In this document: in pieces, positions 1 to 8,766 of the stretch
Layout: every line of letters starts with the position of its first letter
Position numbering within the stretch: position 1 is the stretch's first letter
Assembly: GCF_044762665.1 (NCBI RefSeq)
Contig: NZ_JBIWES010000001.1
Span: forward strand, 434,001 to 498,000
DNA length: 64,000 bases
Reading direction: 5' to 3'
Origin: Peribacillus frigoritolerans_B
GTDB taxonomy: Bacteria > Bacillota > Bacilli > Bacillales > DSM-1321
Made by a program: the position numbers and the translations under genes
Notes under the pieces: model-generated
Told to the model about the DNA's origin: nothing
The model's database searches: none
What the model saw: the letters and a program-made list of their open reading frames with translations, nothing else

Positions 1-556
1 ATAAATGATGATTCCCTTCATGCTCCACATTGATGACAATGCCGTATTGCTTTTTTTGAATAAAAGGATAGATAAGATTTTTCGGAAAAGGCAAATATTC
101 CTTGATAGCGGTTACAATTATATGTTCTATATCAGTTCTTGAAGCGACTGCTGAGACACGGGGAAACAAAATATCCATCGCTAAGATTATTTTCGCTCCG
201 GAATCTTTCATTTGATATTCTAATTCACGTTCAGTATAGGTTGGGTTCGTTTGAACGACGACTCCGCCGGCTATCAATATCCCAAAAAAGCTTATGACAC
301 CCTGTGGGCAGTTAGGAAGCATGACGGCAACGCGTTCACCTTTTTGAAGACCGATACTTTTTAAATAGGCTGCAAACTTTAAAGCAGATTCATGCACTTC
401 CCGGAAAGTTAATTCTTTTCCCTGGAAATGAATCGATACTTTATCAGGGAATTCTTCGGCCGATTCCTTCAAAAAAGAATAAAGAGGTTTATCTTCGTAC
501 GACAATACAGCTGGTATCTGTTCAGGATAAATAGCTTGCCAAGGCTTATTGCTCAT
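1..556 (-). CDS. lcfA: Long-chain fatty-acid-CoA ligase, N-terminal part (runs off the window)
   Basis: Only the first 185 or so codons are present; the rest lies beyond base 1. The protein opens MSNKPWQAIYPEQIPAVLSY and continues through the adenylate-forming enzyme fold (segments such as LPNCPQGVISFFGILIAGGV). Acyl-CoA synthetases adenylate a fatty acid with ATP and transfer it to CoA, feeding beta-oxidation or lipid synthesis. The ATG at 554-556 follows a strong GGAGGGGG ribosome site. Its position next to the DUF350 gene and mutS2 matches the lcfA location in B. subtilis, although here a GNAT gene and a repeat lie between. No FadR-type operator was recognised upstream. Confidence 0.9.
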   Translation of the reverse strand, partial: MSNKPWQAIYPEQIPAVLSYEDKPLYSFLKESAEEFPDKVSIHFQGKELTFREVHESALKFAAYLKSIGLQKGERVAVMLPNCPQGVISFFGILIAGGVVVQTNPTYTERELEYQMKDSGAKIILAMDILFPRVSAVASRTDIEHIIVTAIKEYLPFPKNLIYPFIQKKQYGIVINVEHEGNHHL

Positions 557-594
557 TTGCCCCCTCCTTCTGAATATTCTCAATACTCTTTATC

Positions 595-623
595 ATTATA
601 ATACAATCGGGATTTTCTTACAA
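595..623 (-). promoter_or_regulatory. Sigma-A promoter of lcfA
   Basis: On the minus strand the -35 is TTGTAA (618-623) and the -10 is TATAAT (595-600), 17 bp apart, about 40 bp upstream of the lcfA start. Confidence 0.65.
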
Positions 624-829
624 TTGGCGAATTTCAGAGTCTAAAGACCTTATGATGAGAAGCAGGCCAGCTTATATGTCCTATGCCTACCACAGGGGTG
701 ATTGGATGAAAAACAAAAAAAGGAGTGTTTCTACCCCTTTCAGAATGCAGAAGAAAATTTGATCATCTTTTATGTTTTTTACTTGATTATACGAATACCC
801 TCTTTAGATTGAAGAAATTTGCGACACTC

Positions 830-925
830 CTGCCGAATAACTGGCTAGCCGAGACCCCACAGACGCTTGCGTCGAGGAGGCTTGGCAGACAGTCGGCGGA
901 AAGGGAGCGGATTTTCGAAACCAGA
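830..925 (+). repeat. Dispersed intergenic repeat, partial copy 1
   Basis: This stretch carries GAGACCCCACAGACGC, GAGGAGGCTTGGCAGAC and GGCGGAAAGGGAGCGGA, the reverse orientation of the elements at 14388-14520 and 47941-48180, where GGGGTCTCC and TTTCCGCGGGCGGTC appear. The short open frame across it (725-943) has no family resemblance. The rest of the 477-bp gap 557-1033 holds the lcfA promoter and a GGATCGG/CCGATCC hairpin at about 979-1010 followed by a T-rich run; nothing else was recognised. Confidence 0.6.
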
Positions 926-1033
926 TGGAGCTTTTTGGAATAAAAATGAAGGTAAATCGTCCTTCTCTAATTTGTTCACGGATCGGGGTGGGGGCATTCC
1001 GATCCTCCTTTTCGTCTACTGAAAGGAGAGGTT

Positions 1034-1792
1034 CTACTCCTTAGTTTTAATTCTGTACCAATACTTATATTTTTCTTCAAACCCCAATTTTCCGTACAAG
1101 CTTAGAGCAGGTTCGTTCGTTTCTATCACCTGAAGATATGCATTTTTTGCTCCGTTTTCTTTCCCCCAATGCAATAGATTACTAATGAGTATTGCACCAT
1201 TGCCTTGGTTTCGAAAGTTTTCATGGGTAATGATATTGTACAGGCCTATGTATTCGTCTTCCAAAACACCCAGTCCACTTGCTGTCACGGATCCACCCTC
1301 ATCAGTCAACAACATAAAGCATGTTTTTGGGATGATATTCCTTAACATCTTTTTCAGGATGGTTTGATCATCATCATTAAGATTACTTAGCAGGCAGAAT
1401 TCTTGAAACCATTCATCATGTAAATGATCATGCTTTATGACATTGGATTCATTCGGTGATTCCGTTTCTGCCAAATTCAATACCTGGACACTTGTTGTTC
1501 CCTCAAGGGCATACCCAGACTCTTCCAGTACACGATCCAAGTTGATAGGCATTGCCTGTGGAGTCATTTTGTACACGGCCTTATCATTCCTTGCAAAACA
1601 TAATTGTTCACAATTCATAATTTTCTTTTTCACATTTTCATTCGATGTATAGATGGGGGTGATAGAATTCGCCCGTTTCGTATATCCATCCGCAAACCGG
1701 ATAACCCATCCGTCATAGATTTGCGTTTGCAAGGCCGGCAAAGCATTCAGCGATAATTCTTCAATCTTCTGTATCAATTTGGACTGATCCAT
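1034..1792 (-). CDS. GNAT family N-acetyltransferase
   Basis: A 252-residue protein with the GNAT acetyl-CoA site near the C-terminus (THENFRNQGNGAILISNLL, RNQGNG about residue 196-201) and the usual final strand NEPALSLYGKLGFEEKY. The substrate cannot be told. The reading frame extends upstream to a TTG, but GGAGGAGG sits ideally before the ATG at 1790-1792 (MDQSKLIQ), so that start is chosen. The long N-terminal region (about 110 residues) is typical of double-domain GNAT proteins in Bacilli. It is not part of the B. subtilis lcfA-yshE order, so it is an insertion relative to that genome. Confidence 0.8.
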   Translation of the reverse strand: MDQSKLIQKIEELSLNALPALQTQIYDGWVIRFADGYTKRANSITPIYTSNENVKKKIMNCEQLCFARNDKAVYKMTPQAMPINLDRVLEESGYALEGTTSVQVLNLAETESPNESNVIKHDHLHDEWFQEFCLLSNLNDDDQTILKKMLRNIIPKTCFMLLTDEGGSVTASGLGVLEDEYIGLYNIITHENFRNQGNGAILISNLLHWGKENGAKNAYLQVIETNEPALSLYGKLGFEEKYKYWYRIKTKE

Positions 1793-1856
1793 ATTCCTCC
1801 TCCTCTCCAAAAGTCTAATTGACCATTATTATTATATCTTTTAATAGAGTTCAAAT

Positions 1857-1885
1857 AAAAGAAGCGGCACAATGGCCGCTTCAAT
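1857..1885 (-). terminator. Rho-independent terminator after the 27-codon ORF
   Basis: Minus strand reads GAAGCGGC-CATT-GTGCCGCTTC followed by TTTTATTT. It ends the transcript that carries the small ORF at 1881-1964. Confidence 0.7.
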
Positions 1886-1964
1886 TAAACAATGTCATAT
1901 AAATGATTCCAAACAGAAAAAAGATTCCGCAACAAACTATTAAGGCTTTTGCAAGTTTCTCCAC
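1881..1964 (-). CDS. 27-residue hydrophobic membrane peptide
   Basis: Reading GTG (1962-1964) to TGA (1881-1883) gives VEKLAKALIVCCGIFFLFGI followed by IYMTLFN: a short basic head, then one transmembrane span with a Cys-Cys pair. GAGGGAG lies 6 bases before the GTG. The stop codon runs straight into a good intrinsic terminator, which argues that this is a real, separately terminated reading frame. No family was recognised. It follows the DUF350 gene on the same strand (25 bp from its stop) and could be co-transcribed with mutS2 and the DUF350 gene. Confidence 0.5.
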   Translation of the reverse strand: MEKLAKALIVCCGIFFLFGIIYMTLFN

Positions 1965-1989
1965 AGCTTACTCCCTCTCATGAAGGGCA

Positions 1990-2397
1990 TTAAGAAATTC
2001 CGGCGCCGATGACAAAAGATAATGCGATTGATATGATCATCGATAGGAATCCAACTGCCCGATTATCTTTTTGTATCTCTTCATCTATTTTAAATCCAGG
2101 AGTCATAAATTCAAAAATGAAATAACCGATCAACAGCAGGACAAAACCGTATACGCCCCAGCCAATCATGGTAAGAAGCGAATTCTGATGGAGAATGGAC
2201 TGTTGGAATACATAGGCGATCCCAAAAATTTTACCACCTGTTGCCAACGCGACAGAAAGGTTTCCCTGTTTGATTTCCTCCCAGTTCTTGTACTTTGTGA
2301 CAAGTTCAAAAATGGCTAAAAAAACAATCATGCACAGAATAACGACACTGTAACGAGCAGCTATATATACATATTCATTTTCCCACATGTTCTCCAT
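1990..2397 (-). CDS. yshE: DUF350 family integral membrane protein (YshE-like)
   Basis: A 135-residue protein with four predicted membrane segments (about residues 13-33, 48-68, 75-98 and 113-135) and the DUF350 features: a Gly-rich helix GGKIFGIAYVFQ and the loop ending FEFMTPGFKIDEEIQKDN. Function is unknown for the family. The position immediately after mutS2 (65 bp) is the same as yshE in B. subtilis, which supports the name. It is probably transcribed with polX and mutS2. Confidence 0.8.
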   Translation of the reverse strand: MENMWENEYVYIAARYSVVILCMIVFLAIFELVTKYKNWEEIKQGNLSVALATGGKIFGIAYVFQQSILHQNSLLTMIGWGVYGFVLLLIGYFIFEFMTPGFKIDEEIQKDNRAVGFLSMIISIALSFVIGAGIS

Positions 2398-2462
2398 GGT
2401 CCAACTCCCGAATGGTAACTAGCCACCCGGCTTGGCTGAATTGCCGGAGTGACCGCTTTCCT

Positions 2463-4817
2463 TTATTTAAATTCCACCACCGTAACACCTGTTCCGCCTT
2501 CACCAGCTTCGCCGAAGCGAATCCTTTTGACAGAGCGGTGATTTTTCAAGTATTCCTGGACCCCGGACCGAAGAGCCCCCGTTCCTTTACCATGAATGAT
2601 GGAGACACTCGAATAACCGGCCAAAAGAGCATCATCAACATACTTTTCCACTCTTGATATTGCATTTTCAAAGCGTTCTCCACGAAGGTCAAGTTCGACG
2701 CTAACGTGATAATCGCGGCCTTTGATTGTGGTAAGCGGCTTTGTTTCTTTTACTTTTGTGCTCTTGATGAATTCTAGGTCAGACTCCTTCACCTTCATTT
2801 TCATGATGCCGATCTGAACCTGCCATTCATTATTTGAGACCTTCTCAATCAAGTGACCTTTTTGACCAAAGCTTACGACCTTTACTTCATCTCCAGGTTT
2901 CAAGCTTTTATCAAGCGGCCTCGCAGCTTTATTTGATGTTTTTTTCACTTTAGGCGCTGCTTCTTCAAGCCGCTTTTTGGCATCGATCAGTTCATGCTCT
3001 TTAACATCGGCATGCTTTTCAAGACGCAGTTTACGTAAGTCGGCAATAATCGCTTCCGCTTCCTTTTGTGCATTTTCAACGATTGCCGCTGCCTCTTTTG
3101 CTGCCTTTTCAACCATCGCATCCCGTTCTTCATGGTACTCATCAATTTGCTTTTGAAGGTCTTTATGAAGAATTTCCGCCTGCTTGAGGTGATTCTTGGC
3201 TTCCATCTCCTCTTCTTCGGCCTTCTTGCGGCTGTCTTCAAGGGACGCTATCATATTTTCAACTTTATTCGTATCCTCACCAATATGACTGCGGGCGTTG
3301 CTTATCACGTTTTCTTCCAAACCAAGGCGCTTGGAAATTTCAAACGCATTACTCCGCCCTGGTACACCGATCAAAAGTTTATAGGTGGGACTCAAGGTTT
3401 CCACATTAAATTCCACGCTTGCATTTATGACGCCTTCCCGATCATATCCATACGCTTTTAATTCCGGGTAATGTGTCGTTGCAATCACACGTGCTCCGCG
3501 CTTATACACTTCATCCAAAATGGAAATGGCCAAAGCTGCACCTTCCTGTGGATCAGTTCCCGCTCCAAGCTCATCGAATAAAACAAGACTGTCATAATCG
3601 ACATGCTTAAGGATATCGACAATATTGACCATATGCGAAGAGAATGTACTTAAGCTTTGTTCAATCGACTGTTCATCGCCAATATCTGCATAAACAGAGG
3701 AAAACACAGCCGTTTCGGAACCATCCAGCGCAGGGATTTGCAGACCGGACTGGGCCATTAACGTACAAAGGCCAATCGTTTTCAGGGTAACCGTCTTACC
3801 ACCTGTATTCGGACCGGTGATGACGATTGTCGTAAATTCATCACCAAGAAAAATATCATTGGCCACGACAACATCACTCGGAATGAGCGGGTGTTTCGCT
3901 TTGAATAATTTTACGCGACCCTCATTATTCAGAATCGGCTTGGATCCTTTTATCGCTTTTGCATACTTTGCCTTGGCGACAAGGAAATCGATTTGTGCAA
4001 GCACTTTGACATTATGAAGCAATTCAGGGGTGAACGCACCGACTTTTTCCGATAGTTCGACCAATATCCGTTCTATTTCCTGAGTTTCCTTCACTCGGGT
4101 TTCCTGCAGGACATTATTTAGCTGAACGATTGCTTGCGGTTCAATGAACAACGTCTGCCCTGATGATGATTGATCATGAATGATCCCGCCATATACACTG
4201 CGGTATTCCTGTTTCACCGGGATGACGAATCGGTCATTCCGGATGGTGATGATGGCATCGGATAACATTGTTGATGCATTGGAAGAACGGATCATACTTT
4301 CCAGTTTTTCCCTAACACGACTTTCGTTCGTCCGAATTTGGTTTCTTAGGGTACGAAGCTTGTCGCTGGCAGAATCCATCACTTCGCCATGTTCGCTTAC
4401 TGCAAACGTAATTTCCTGCTGCAAATCAATCAATGGATGCAGGGAATCGATATAATCGGCTAAAAGCGGAACATCAATTTCCTGCTCTGCGAGTTCTTCG
4501 AAGAAACGGCTGAGGATCCTGCCGGCACGAATCGTACTCGCAAGTTCCATAAGTTCCATCGGCGAGAGCATTCCGCCAATCTGTGCCCTTTTCGCATGTG
4601 GACGGATATCGAAAATTCCGCCCAATGGCAAGTTACCTTTCAACCTTACGATTTTGGCTGCCTCATCTGTTTCTTCCTGCCATCTCGACACTTCTTCAAA
4701 ATCCGTGGAGGGCATCAATTGCTCTGCCTTCTCTTTTCCTATGGATGAGGATGCGTGTGAAATTAATTGTTCTTTTATTTTATGAAATTCCAATGTCTTT
4801 AAAGCTTTATTATGCAT
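2463..4817 (-). CDS. mutS2: Endonuclease MutS2
   Basis: 784 residues, normal for the family. MutS-type core and clamp occupy about residues 1-310; the ATPase has Walker A GPNTGGKT (335-342) and Walker B LVLFDELGAGTDP (411-423). A charged coiled coil follows at about 510-620, then a KOW-like stretch, and a C-terminal Smr nuclease domain from about 707 (LDLRGERFENA, HGKGTGALRSGV). MutS2 is not a mismatch-repair protein: it restrains homologous recombination in some bacteria and in B. subtilis acts on collided ribosomes. A GGAGGAG site precedes the ATG by 10 bases. It lies 35 bp after polX in the same direction. Confidence 0.96.
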   Translation of the reverse strand: MHNKALKTLEFHKIKEQLISHASSSIGKEKAEQLMPSTDFEEVSRWQEETDEAAKIVRLKGNLPLGGIFDIRPHAKRAQIGGMLSPMELMELASTIRAGRILSRFFEELAEQEIDVPLLADYIDSLHPLIDLQQEITFAVSEHGEVMDSASDKLRTLRNQIRTNESRVREKLESMIRSSNASTMLSDAIITIRNDRFVIPVKQEYRSVYGGIIHDQSSSGQTLFIEPQAIVQLNNVLQETRVKETQEIERILVELSEKVGAFTPELLHNVKVLAQIDFLVAKAKYAKAIKGSKPILNNEGRVKLFKAKHPLIPSDVVVANDIFLGDEFTTIVITGPNTGGKTVTLKTIGLCTLMAQSGLQIPALDGSETAVFSSVYADIGDEQSIEQSLSTFSSHMVNIVDILKHVDYDSLVLFDELGAGTDPQEGAALAISILDEVYKRGARVIATTHYPELKAYGYDREGVINASVEFNVETLSPTYKLLIGVPGRSNAFEISKRLGLEENVISNARSHIGEDTNKVENMIASLEDSRKKAEEEEMEAKNHLKQAEILHKDLQKQIDEYHEERDAMVEKAAKEAAAIVENAQKEAEAIIADLRKLRLEKHADVKEHELIDAKKRLEEAAPKVKKTSNKAARPLDKSLKPGDEVKVVSFGQKGHLIEKVSNNEWQVQIGIMKMKVKESDLEFIKSTKVKETKPLTTIKGRDYHVSVELDLRGERFENAISRVEKYVDDALLAGYSSVSIIHGKGTGALRSGVQEYLKNHRSVKRIRFGEAGEGGTGVTVVEFK

Positions 4818-4852
4818 GGAGTTAAAGCTCCTCCTTATTTATGGGCAAATAG

Positions 4853-6571
4853 TTAATCATTTCTCTTTAAAAACGCCAATAATCCATCCGTATCCCTTGC
4901 ATTAAGAACCGTGGATTCTTTAATCCAGCCCTTTTTGGCTGACGAGACCCCAACAGGCATATGTTCAAGCATGTCGATGCTGTGGGCATCCGTATTGATC
5001 ACGATCGGAACGCCTGCTTCCTGCGCCTTGCGCAGATGCGGAGGTGCCAAATCCAATCGGTTCGGATTCGCATTCAATTCCAAGGCAGTATTCGTTTCAC
5101 GGGCCAGTTCGATCAGCATCTCTATATCCACATCATAACCGGCGCGTCTGCCGATGATCCTTCCCGTTGGATGGGCGATGATATCTACATTCGGATTATT
5201 CAGAGCCGTTTTTAAGCGCTCCATGATCGTTTGCCGAGGCTGTGAAAAGCTTGAGTGAATCGACGCGATCACCAAGTCCATCTCTGCAAGCAGCTCATCG
5301 TCATAATCAAGTGTCCCATCAGGAAGTATATCCATCTCTATCCCAGAAAGAACGGTAAAATCAGTGTATTTTTCATTAAGTTCATGGATGATCCGTTTTT
5401 GTTCACGTAAACGCTCCGCGGTCAAGCCGTTCGCCACTTTCAGATATTGCGAATGATCGGTGATGGCCATATATCGATACCCTTTTGCACGGCATGCTTC
5501 AATCATTTCTTCTATCGTATGAGCCCCATCACTCCATGTGGTATGCATATGCAGATCACCTTTAATGGCCTCTAAAGATATGAGAGGTTCATTAGCATCA
5601 TAATGCTCCACTTCCGTTCCGTCTTCACGTATTTCTGGCGGAATGAATGGAAGGTCAAAATGATTATAAAATTGTTCTTCCGTTTCAAACGTCAATACAT
5701 CACCGGTTTCAGTCACTTCCACCCCATATTCGCTGATTTTCTCTCCGCGATCTTTAGCAAGCTGGCGCATCCGCACATTGTGATCCTTCGAACCTGTAAA
5801 ATGATGGAGTGTCGTGATGAATTCCTTATCCTTAACGATTCGGAAATCAACAGAAATATCATATTCATAATCAAGCACGACCGATACTTTTGTATCACCG
5901 GCCGCAATCACCTGTTTTATCCCTTTTAATGCAAGCAGTTGATTCTTAACCTCTTCGGGATGATCTGTCGAGATGATGAAATCGAGGTCCTTGATCGTTT
6001 CCCTCATACGCCGGATACTGCCCGCCCTGGAAGAACGGATGATGTATTCCATGTTAGCAAGTGCCGTTTCAATATCAGCCGCAATCGGCCTCATGAAGGC
6101 AAGAGGCAGCCGATCCGGCCTTGAACCCGCCTCGGCAATTGCAGACAAGATCTTCTCTTCCGTTTTTTTGCCGAAACCGGCAAGTGCCGCGACCCTGCCT
6201 TCTTCACAGGCGATTTTAAGATCATTCACATCATTGACATGCAGTTCTTTATGAAGCTTGGCAATTTTCTTCCCGCCCAAACCTTGTAGCTGCAGAAGCG
6301 GAATCAATCCTTTTGGCACCTGCTCCTGAAGCTCTTCAAGCACAGTCGATTTCCCCTCATTTATATACTCTTCGATGACGGATGCCGTTCCTTTCCCGAT
6401 TCCATTCAAAGCGGTGAAATCTTCGATCTCCGACAGGCTCCGGTCATCCGTTTCCAAGGCGCCCGCTGCCTTTCGGAAAGCTGAAACCTTGAACGGGTTC
6501 TCTCCTTTTAGTTCCATATATATTGCAATCTTTTCTAATAATTTAATGATATCTTTTTTATTAATTGTCAT
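4853..6571 (-). CDS. polX: DNA polymerase/3'-5' exonuclease PolX
   Basis: 572 residues. Helix-hairpin-helix repeats lie at about 50-140. The family-X nucleotidyltransferase site is GSIRRMRETIKDLD (184-197) with Asp195, Asp197 and a third acid near Asp242. The C-terminal PHP nuclease domain begins KGDLHMHTTWSDGAH (about 337-351) and carries further metal ligands such as IAHPTGR and NTDAHS. Bacterial PolX enzymes fill short gaps and trim mismatched 3' ends in base-excision repair. The GGTGG ribosome site 8 bases ahead of ATG supports the start. A terminator separates it from zapA-cvpA upstream, so it should have its own promoter at about 6580-6700, which was not clearly resolved. Confidence 0.96.
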   Translation of the reverse strand: MTINKKDIIKLLEKIAIYMELKGENPFKVSAFRKAAGALETDDRSLSEIEDFTALNGIGKGTASVIEEYINEGKSTVLEELQEQVPKGLIPLLQLQGLGGKKIAKLHKELHVNDVNDLKIACEEGRVAALAGFGKKTEEKILSAIAEAGSRPDRLPLAFMRPIAADIETALANMEYIIRSSRAGSIRRMRETIKDLDFIISTDHPEEVKNQLLALKGIKQVIAAGDTKVSVVLDYEYDISVDFRIVKDKEFITTLHHFTGSKDHNVRMRQLAKDRGEKISEYGVEVTETGDVLTFETEEQFYNHFDLPFIPPEIREDGTEVEHYDANEPLISLEAIKGDLHMHTTWSDGAHTIEEMIEACRAKGYRYMAITDHSQYLKVANGLTAERLREQKRIIHELNEKYTDFTVLSGIEMDILPDGTLDYDDELLAEMDLVIASIHSSFSQPRQTIMERLKTALNNPNVDIIAHPTGRIIGRRAGYDVDIEMLIELARETNTALELNANPNRLDLAPPHLRKAQEAGVPIVINTDAHSIDMLEHMPVGVSSAKKGWIKESTVLNARDTDGLLAFLKRND

Positions 6572-6708
6572 TTAATTCACCACCGAAAAAATTAGTAGGG
6601 TGTCCCATGTTCACTTTCTTAAAGATACCTTTCTTGGAGGTAAAGTACAAGCAGTCAGATTCTTAACTTTCGAATCAAATAGAAGGAAGATGCATGCTGC
6701 TGCATAAA

Positions 6709-6775
6709 AAGGGGCCTCCCCCGTGTTCAAAGTATAGGAATCCAGGACTTTGAACACGGGAGGCAGGCCCTCTTA
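6709..6775 (-). terminator. Long-stem terminator of zapA-cvpA
   Basis: Two arms of about 22 bp (GGGCCTGCCTCCCGTGTTCA and its near-exact complement) pair around a 17-base loop, and the minus strand continues into TTTTT. It is unusually long for an intrinsic terminator. Confidence 0.8.
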
Positions 6776-6783
6776 TACTGACA

Positions 6784-7329
6784 TTAAGATTGTTTTACAT
6801 CATGAAACCAAAGTTCCTTCACTTGCTCGGAAAGGAACGGCGTATGTTTCACGATCGATTCTGCCAGAAATGAGCCAGTTAACGGTTTCTGGATGGAATC
6901 CATTGGCAGCATGGCAGCTATATATAATATAATAAACATGATAAGATAGACTTCGAGAAAACCCAATATCCCTCCGCCCCAGCGGTTAAGCTGCTTTAAT
7001 ATCGGTAGATGGGTAATGAAATTGAGCATGGATCCTATCATTTGCCAAAGAATCTTGGCAGCAAAGAAAATGATTGCAAAGGCAATTGCATTGTAATACG
7101 CCGTATCAAGCCCGACTGTATCGAAAAACATATTAAGGGTCGAGGAATCACCCATCGTTGGGAACGGAATCCACAATTTCAAATTGGGAGCAAGATCTCC
7201 GTAAAATACATAGGCGACGATGAAGGCTACAATGAACCCTGTCATATGAACCGTTTGTAAAATGAAGCCACGCTTTAAACCGATTAATAAACCGATTAAA
7301 AGAATGGCCAGAATTGCTAAATCAAGCAT
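6784..7329 (-). CDS. cvpA: CvpA family membrane protein (YshB-like)
   Basis: 181 residues with four membrane helices (about 3-20, 24-44, 80-104 and 118-141), the N-terminal signature LAILAILLIGLLIGLKRGFI being typical of the CvpA/colicin V production family. Its role in Bacilli is not established. It starts 4 bp after zapA ends, as zapA-yshB do in B. subtilis, and the pair is closed by a strong terminator. Confidence 0.88.
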   Translation of the reverse strand: MLDLAILAILLIGLLIGLKRGFILQTVHMTGFIVAFIVAYVFYGDLAPNLKLWIPFPTMGDSSTLNMFFDTVGLDTAYYNAIAFAIIFFAAKILWQMIGSMLNFITHLPILKQLNRWGGGILGFLEVYLIMFIILYIAAMLPMDSIQKPLTGSFLAESIVKHTPFLSEQVKELWFHDVKQS

Positions 7330-7333
7330 GTAC

Positions 7334-7594
7334 TCAGTCCTTCTCTCTCTTTAATTCCAGTTGAAGCTGGTCTAGTTCATCTTTTAATTTAATATATTCA
7401 TGGATGGTATTCACGGCCGTTAGCACCGCTAGCTTGCTTGTATCCAAGTATGGATTTTTCATCCTGATTTCTCTCATTTTTTCGTCAACCATCGAAGCGA
7501 CCAGGCGCATATGACTTGCGCTTTCTGTGCCGACGATTGTATATGGCTGTCCGTATATATCAACTGTTGTTTTATTTCGTTTATCGTCTGACAA
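7334..7594 (-). CDS. zapA: Cell division protein ZapA
   Basis: 86 residues opening MSDDKRNKTTVDIYGQPYTI, the canonical ZapA N-terminus, followed by a C-terminal coiled coil rich in Leu and Lys/Glu (LKDELDQLQLELKREKD). ZapA bundles FtsZ protofilaments and stabilises the Z ring at mid-cell. The start is a TTG at 7592-7594, preceded by GGGGG at 7 bases; there is no better ATG. It is divergent from rnhC and forms an operon with cvpA. Confidence 0.95.
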   Translation of the reverse strand: MSDDKRNKTTVDIYGQPYTIVGTESASHMRLVASMVDEKMREIRMKNPYLDTSKLAVLTAVNTIHEYIKLKDELDQLQLELKREKD

Positions 7595-7766
7595 AATGAT
7601 GCCCCCAATCTAAACAATCCTAATTCTATCATATCATGAAGTTTTTCGTCATGAAAGAGAGTACATCGTCATTTCTTGCATTAAAATTTCAATAATTTGT
7701 CAAACGATATCGAATTCAGGAAGAAGATTACCTATTAAACAAAATGAAGTTAGGAGCTAACCCATT

Positions 7767-8726
7767 ATGTCCCATGTAGTTTTACTTATCAGCCCTGAAC
7801 AAATAAAGGCGATGAAGTCCCATTATTCTTCATCCTTGGCCGCCAAGCAGCCGCCGGGGAGCATCTTTTCCGCCAAACCGCCGCTTTGTACAGTGACGGC
7901 CTATAAATCCGGGAAGGTCCTTTTTCAAGGTAAGAATGCCGAACTAGAAGCGGTAAAATGGCAAAAAGGTTCCACTGCTGCGGCTCCAAAGAAAAAAACG
8001 GCATCCTCTGCATCGGTCAACGTCCATCGATACTCGCCGCCTGCAAATATCGGAACCATGTCAGTAATTGGTTCAGACGAGGTCGGAACAGGAGACTATT
8101 TCGGCCCGATGACCGTCGTAGCCGTATATGCCAAAAAGGAGCAACTCGCTCTATTGAAGGAGCTTGGTGTCCAGGATTCCAAAAATCTGAAAGATCCACA
8201 GATCATCGACATTGCCAAACAGATTAAGGATGTAGTGCCATTCAGCCTGCTCACATGCGACAACCCGAAATATAATGCGCTCCAGGCTAAGGGAATGTCA
8301 CAGGGAAAAATGAAGGCACTCCTCCATAACCAAGCAATCATGCACCTCATGCAAAAAATCCAGCCAGAACAAGCGGAAGCCGTCCTTATTGATCAATTCG
8401 CTCAACCAGAGGTGTTTTTCAATTACCTGAAAGGCCAAGAACTATTCCAAGCTAATGCCACCTATCTATGCACAAAAGCGGAAGGGATCCACCTTGGAGT
8501 AGCAGCCGCATCCATCCTGGCCCGATATGCATTCGTCAAACGCTTTGACTTGCTGAGTGAAAAAGCCGGATTCAAAATCCCTAAAGGTGCCGGATTTGCA
8601 GTCGATGAAGCGGCCGCAAGATTGATTCACGAAAAAGGAATCGATTCATTACACGAATTCACGAAAACCCATTTTGCCAACACGGAAAAAGCGAAGCGGC
8701 TATATCAACAGAAATATCAAAAATAG
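7767..8726 (+). CDS. rnhC: Ribonuclease HIII
   Basis: 319 residues. The N-terminal DUF3378/TBP-like substrate-binding domain fills about 1-85; the RNase H type-2 catalytic domain starts at the motif GSDEVGTGDYFGP (102-114), with Asp104-Glu105 as metal ligands, and a later acid in LIDQFAQPEVF. RNase HIII removes RNA from RNA-DNA hybrids, including R-loops and Okazaki primers. GTTAGGAG precedes the ATG. It is one of the few plus-strand genes here, divergent from zapA as in B. subtilis, and ends in its own terminator. Confidence 0.96.
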   Translation: MSHVVLLISPEQIKAMKSHYSSSLAAKQPPGSIFSAKPPLCTVTAYKSGKVLFQGKNAELEAVKWQKGSTAAAPKKKTASSASVNVHRYSPPANIGTMSVIGSDEVGTGDYFGPMTVVAVYAKKEQLALLKELGVQDSKNLKDPQIIDIAKQIKDVVPFSLLTCDNPKYNALQAKGMSQGKMKALLHNQAIMHLMQKIQPEQAEAVLIDQFAQPEVFFNYLKGQELFQANATYLCTKAEGIHLGVAAASILARYAFVKRFDLLSEKAGFKIPKGAGFAVDEAAARLIHEKGIDSLHEFTKTHFANTEKAKRLYQQKYQK

Positions 8727-8731
8727 AAGAA

Positions 8732-8766
8732 AGCGGCTGATCTTCCTGAACAGCCGCCTTTTTCTC
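8732..8766 (+). terminator. rnhC terminator
   Basis: GCGGCTG-atcttcctgaa-CAGCCGC followed by CTTTTTCT, directly after the rnhC stop. Confidence 0.85.

Noticed and set aside
557..700. FadR operator expected upstream of lcfA
   Set aside because: No copy of the TGAATGA-N4-TCATTCA type palindrome was found; the one promoter seen has no overlapping palindrome.
707..760. 17-codon ORF MKNKKRSVSTPFRMQKKI with AGGGGTGATT before its ATG
   Set aside because: Good ribosome site but no terminator, no hydrophobic or family signal, and too short to support without conservation data.
725..943. 72-codon plus-strand frame
   Set aside because: It runs through the intergenic repeat copy, has no ribosome site at its start, and its composition (many Arg, no domain) is that of non-coding sequence.
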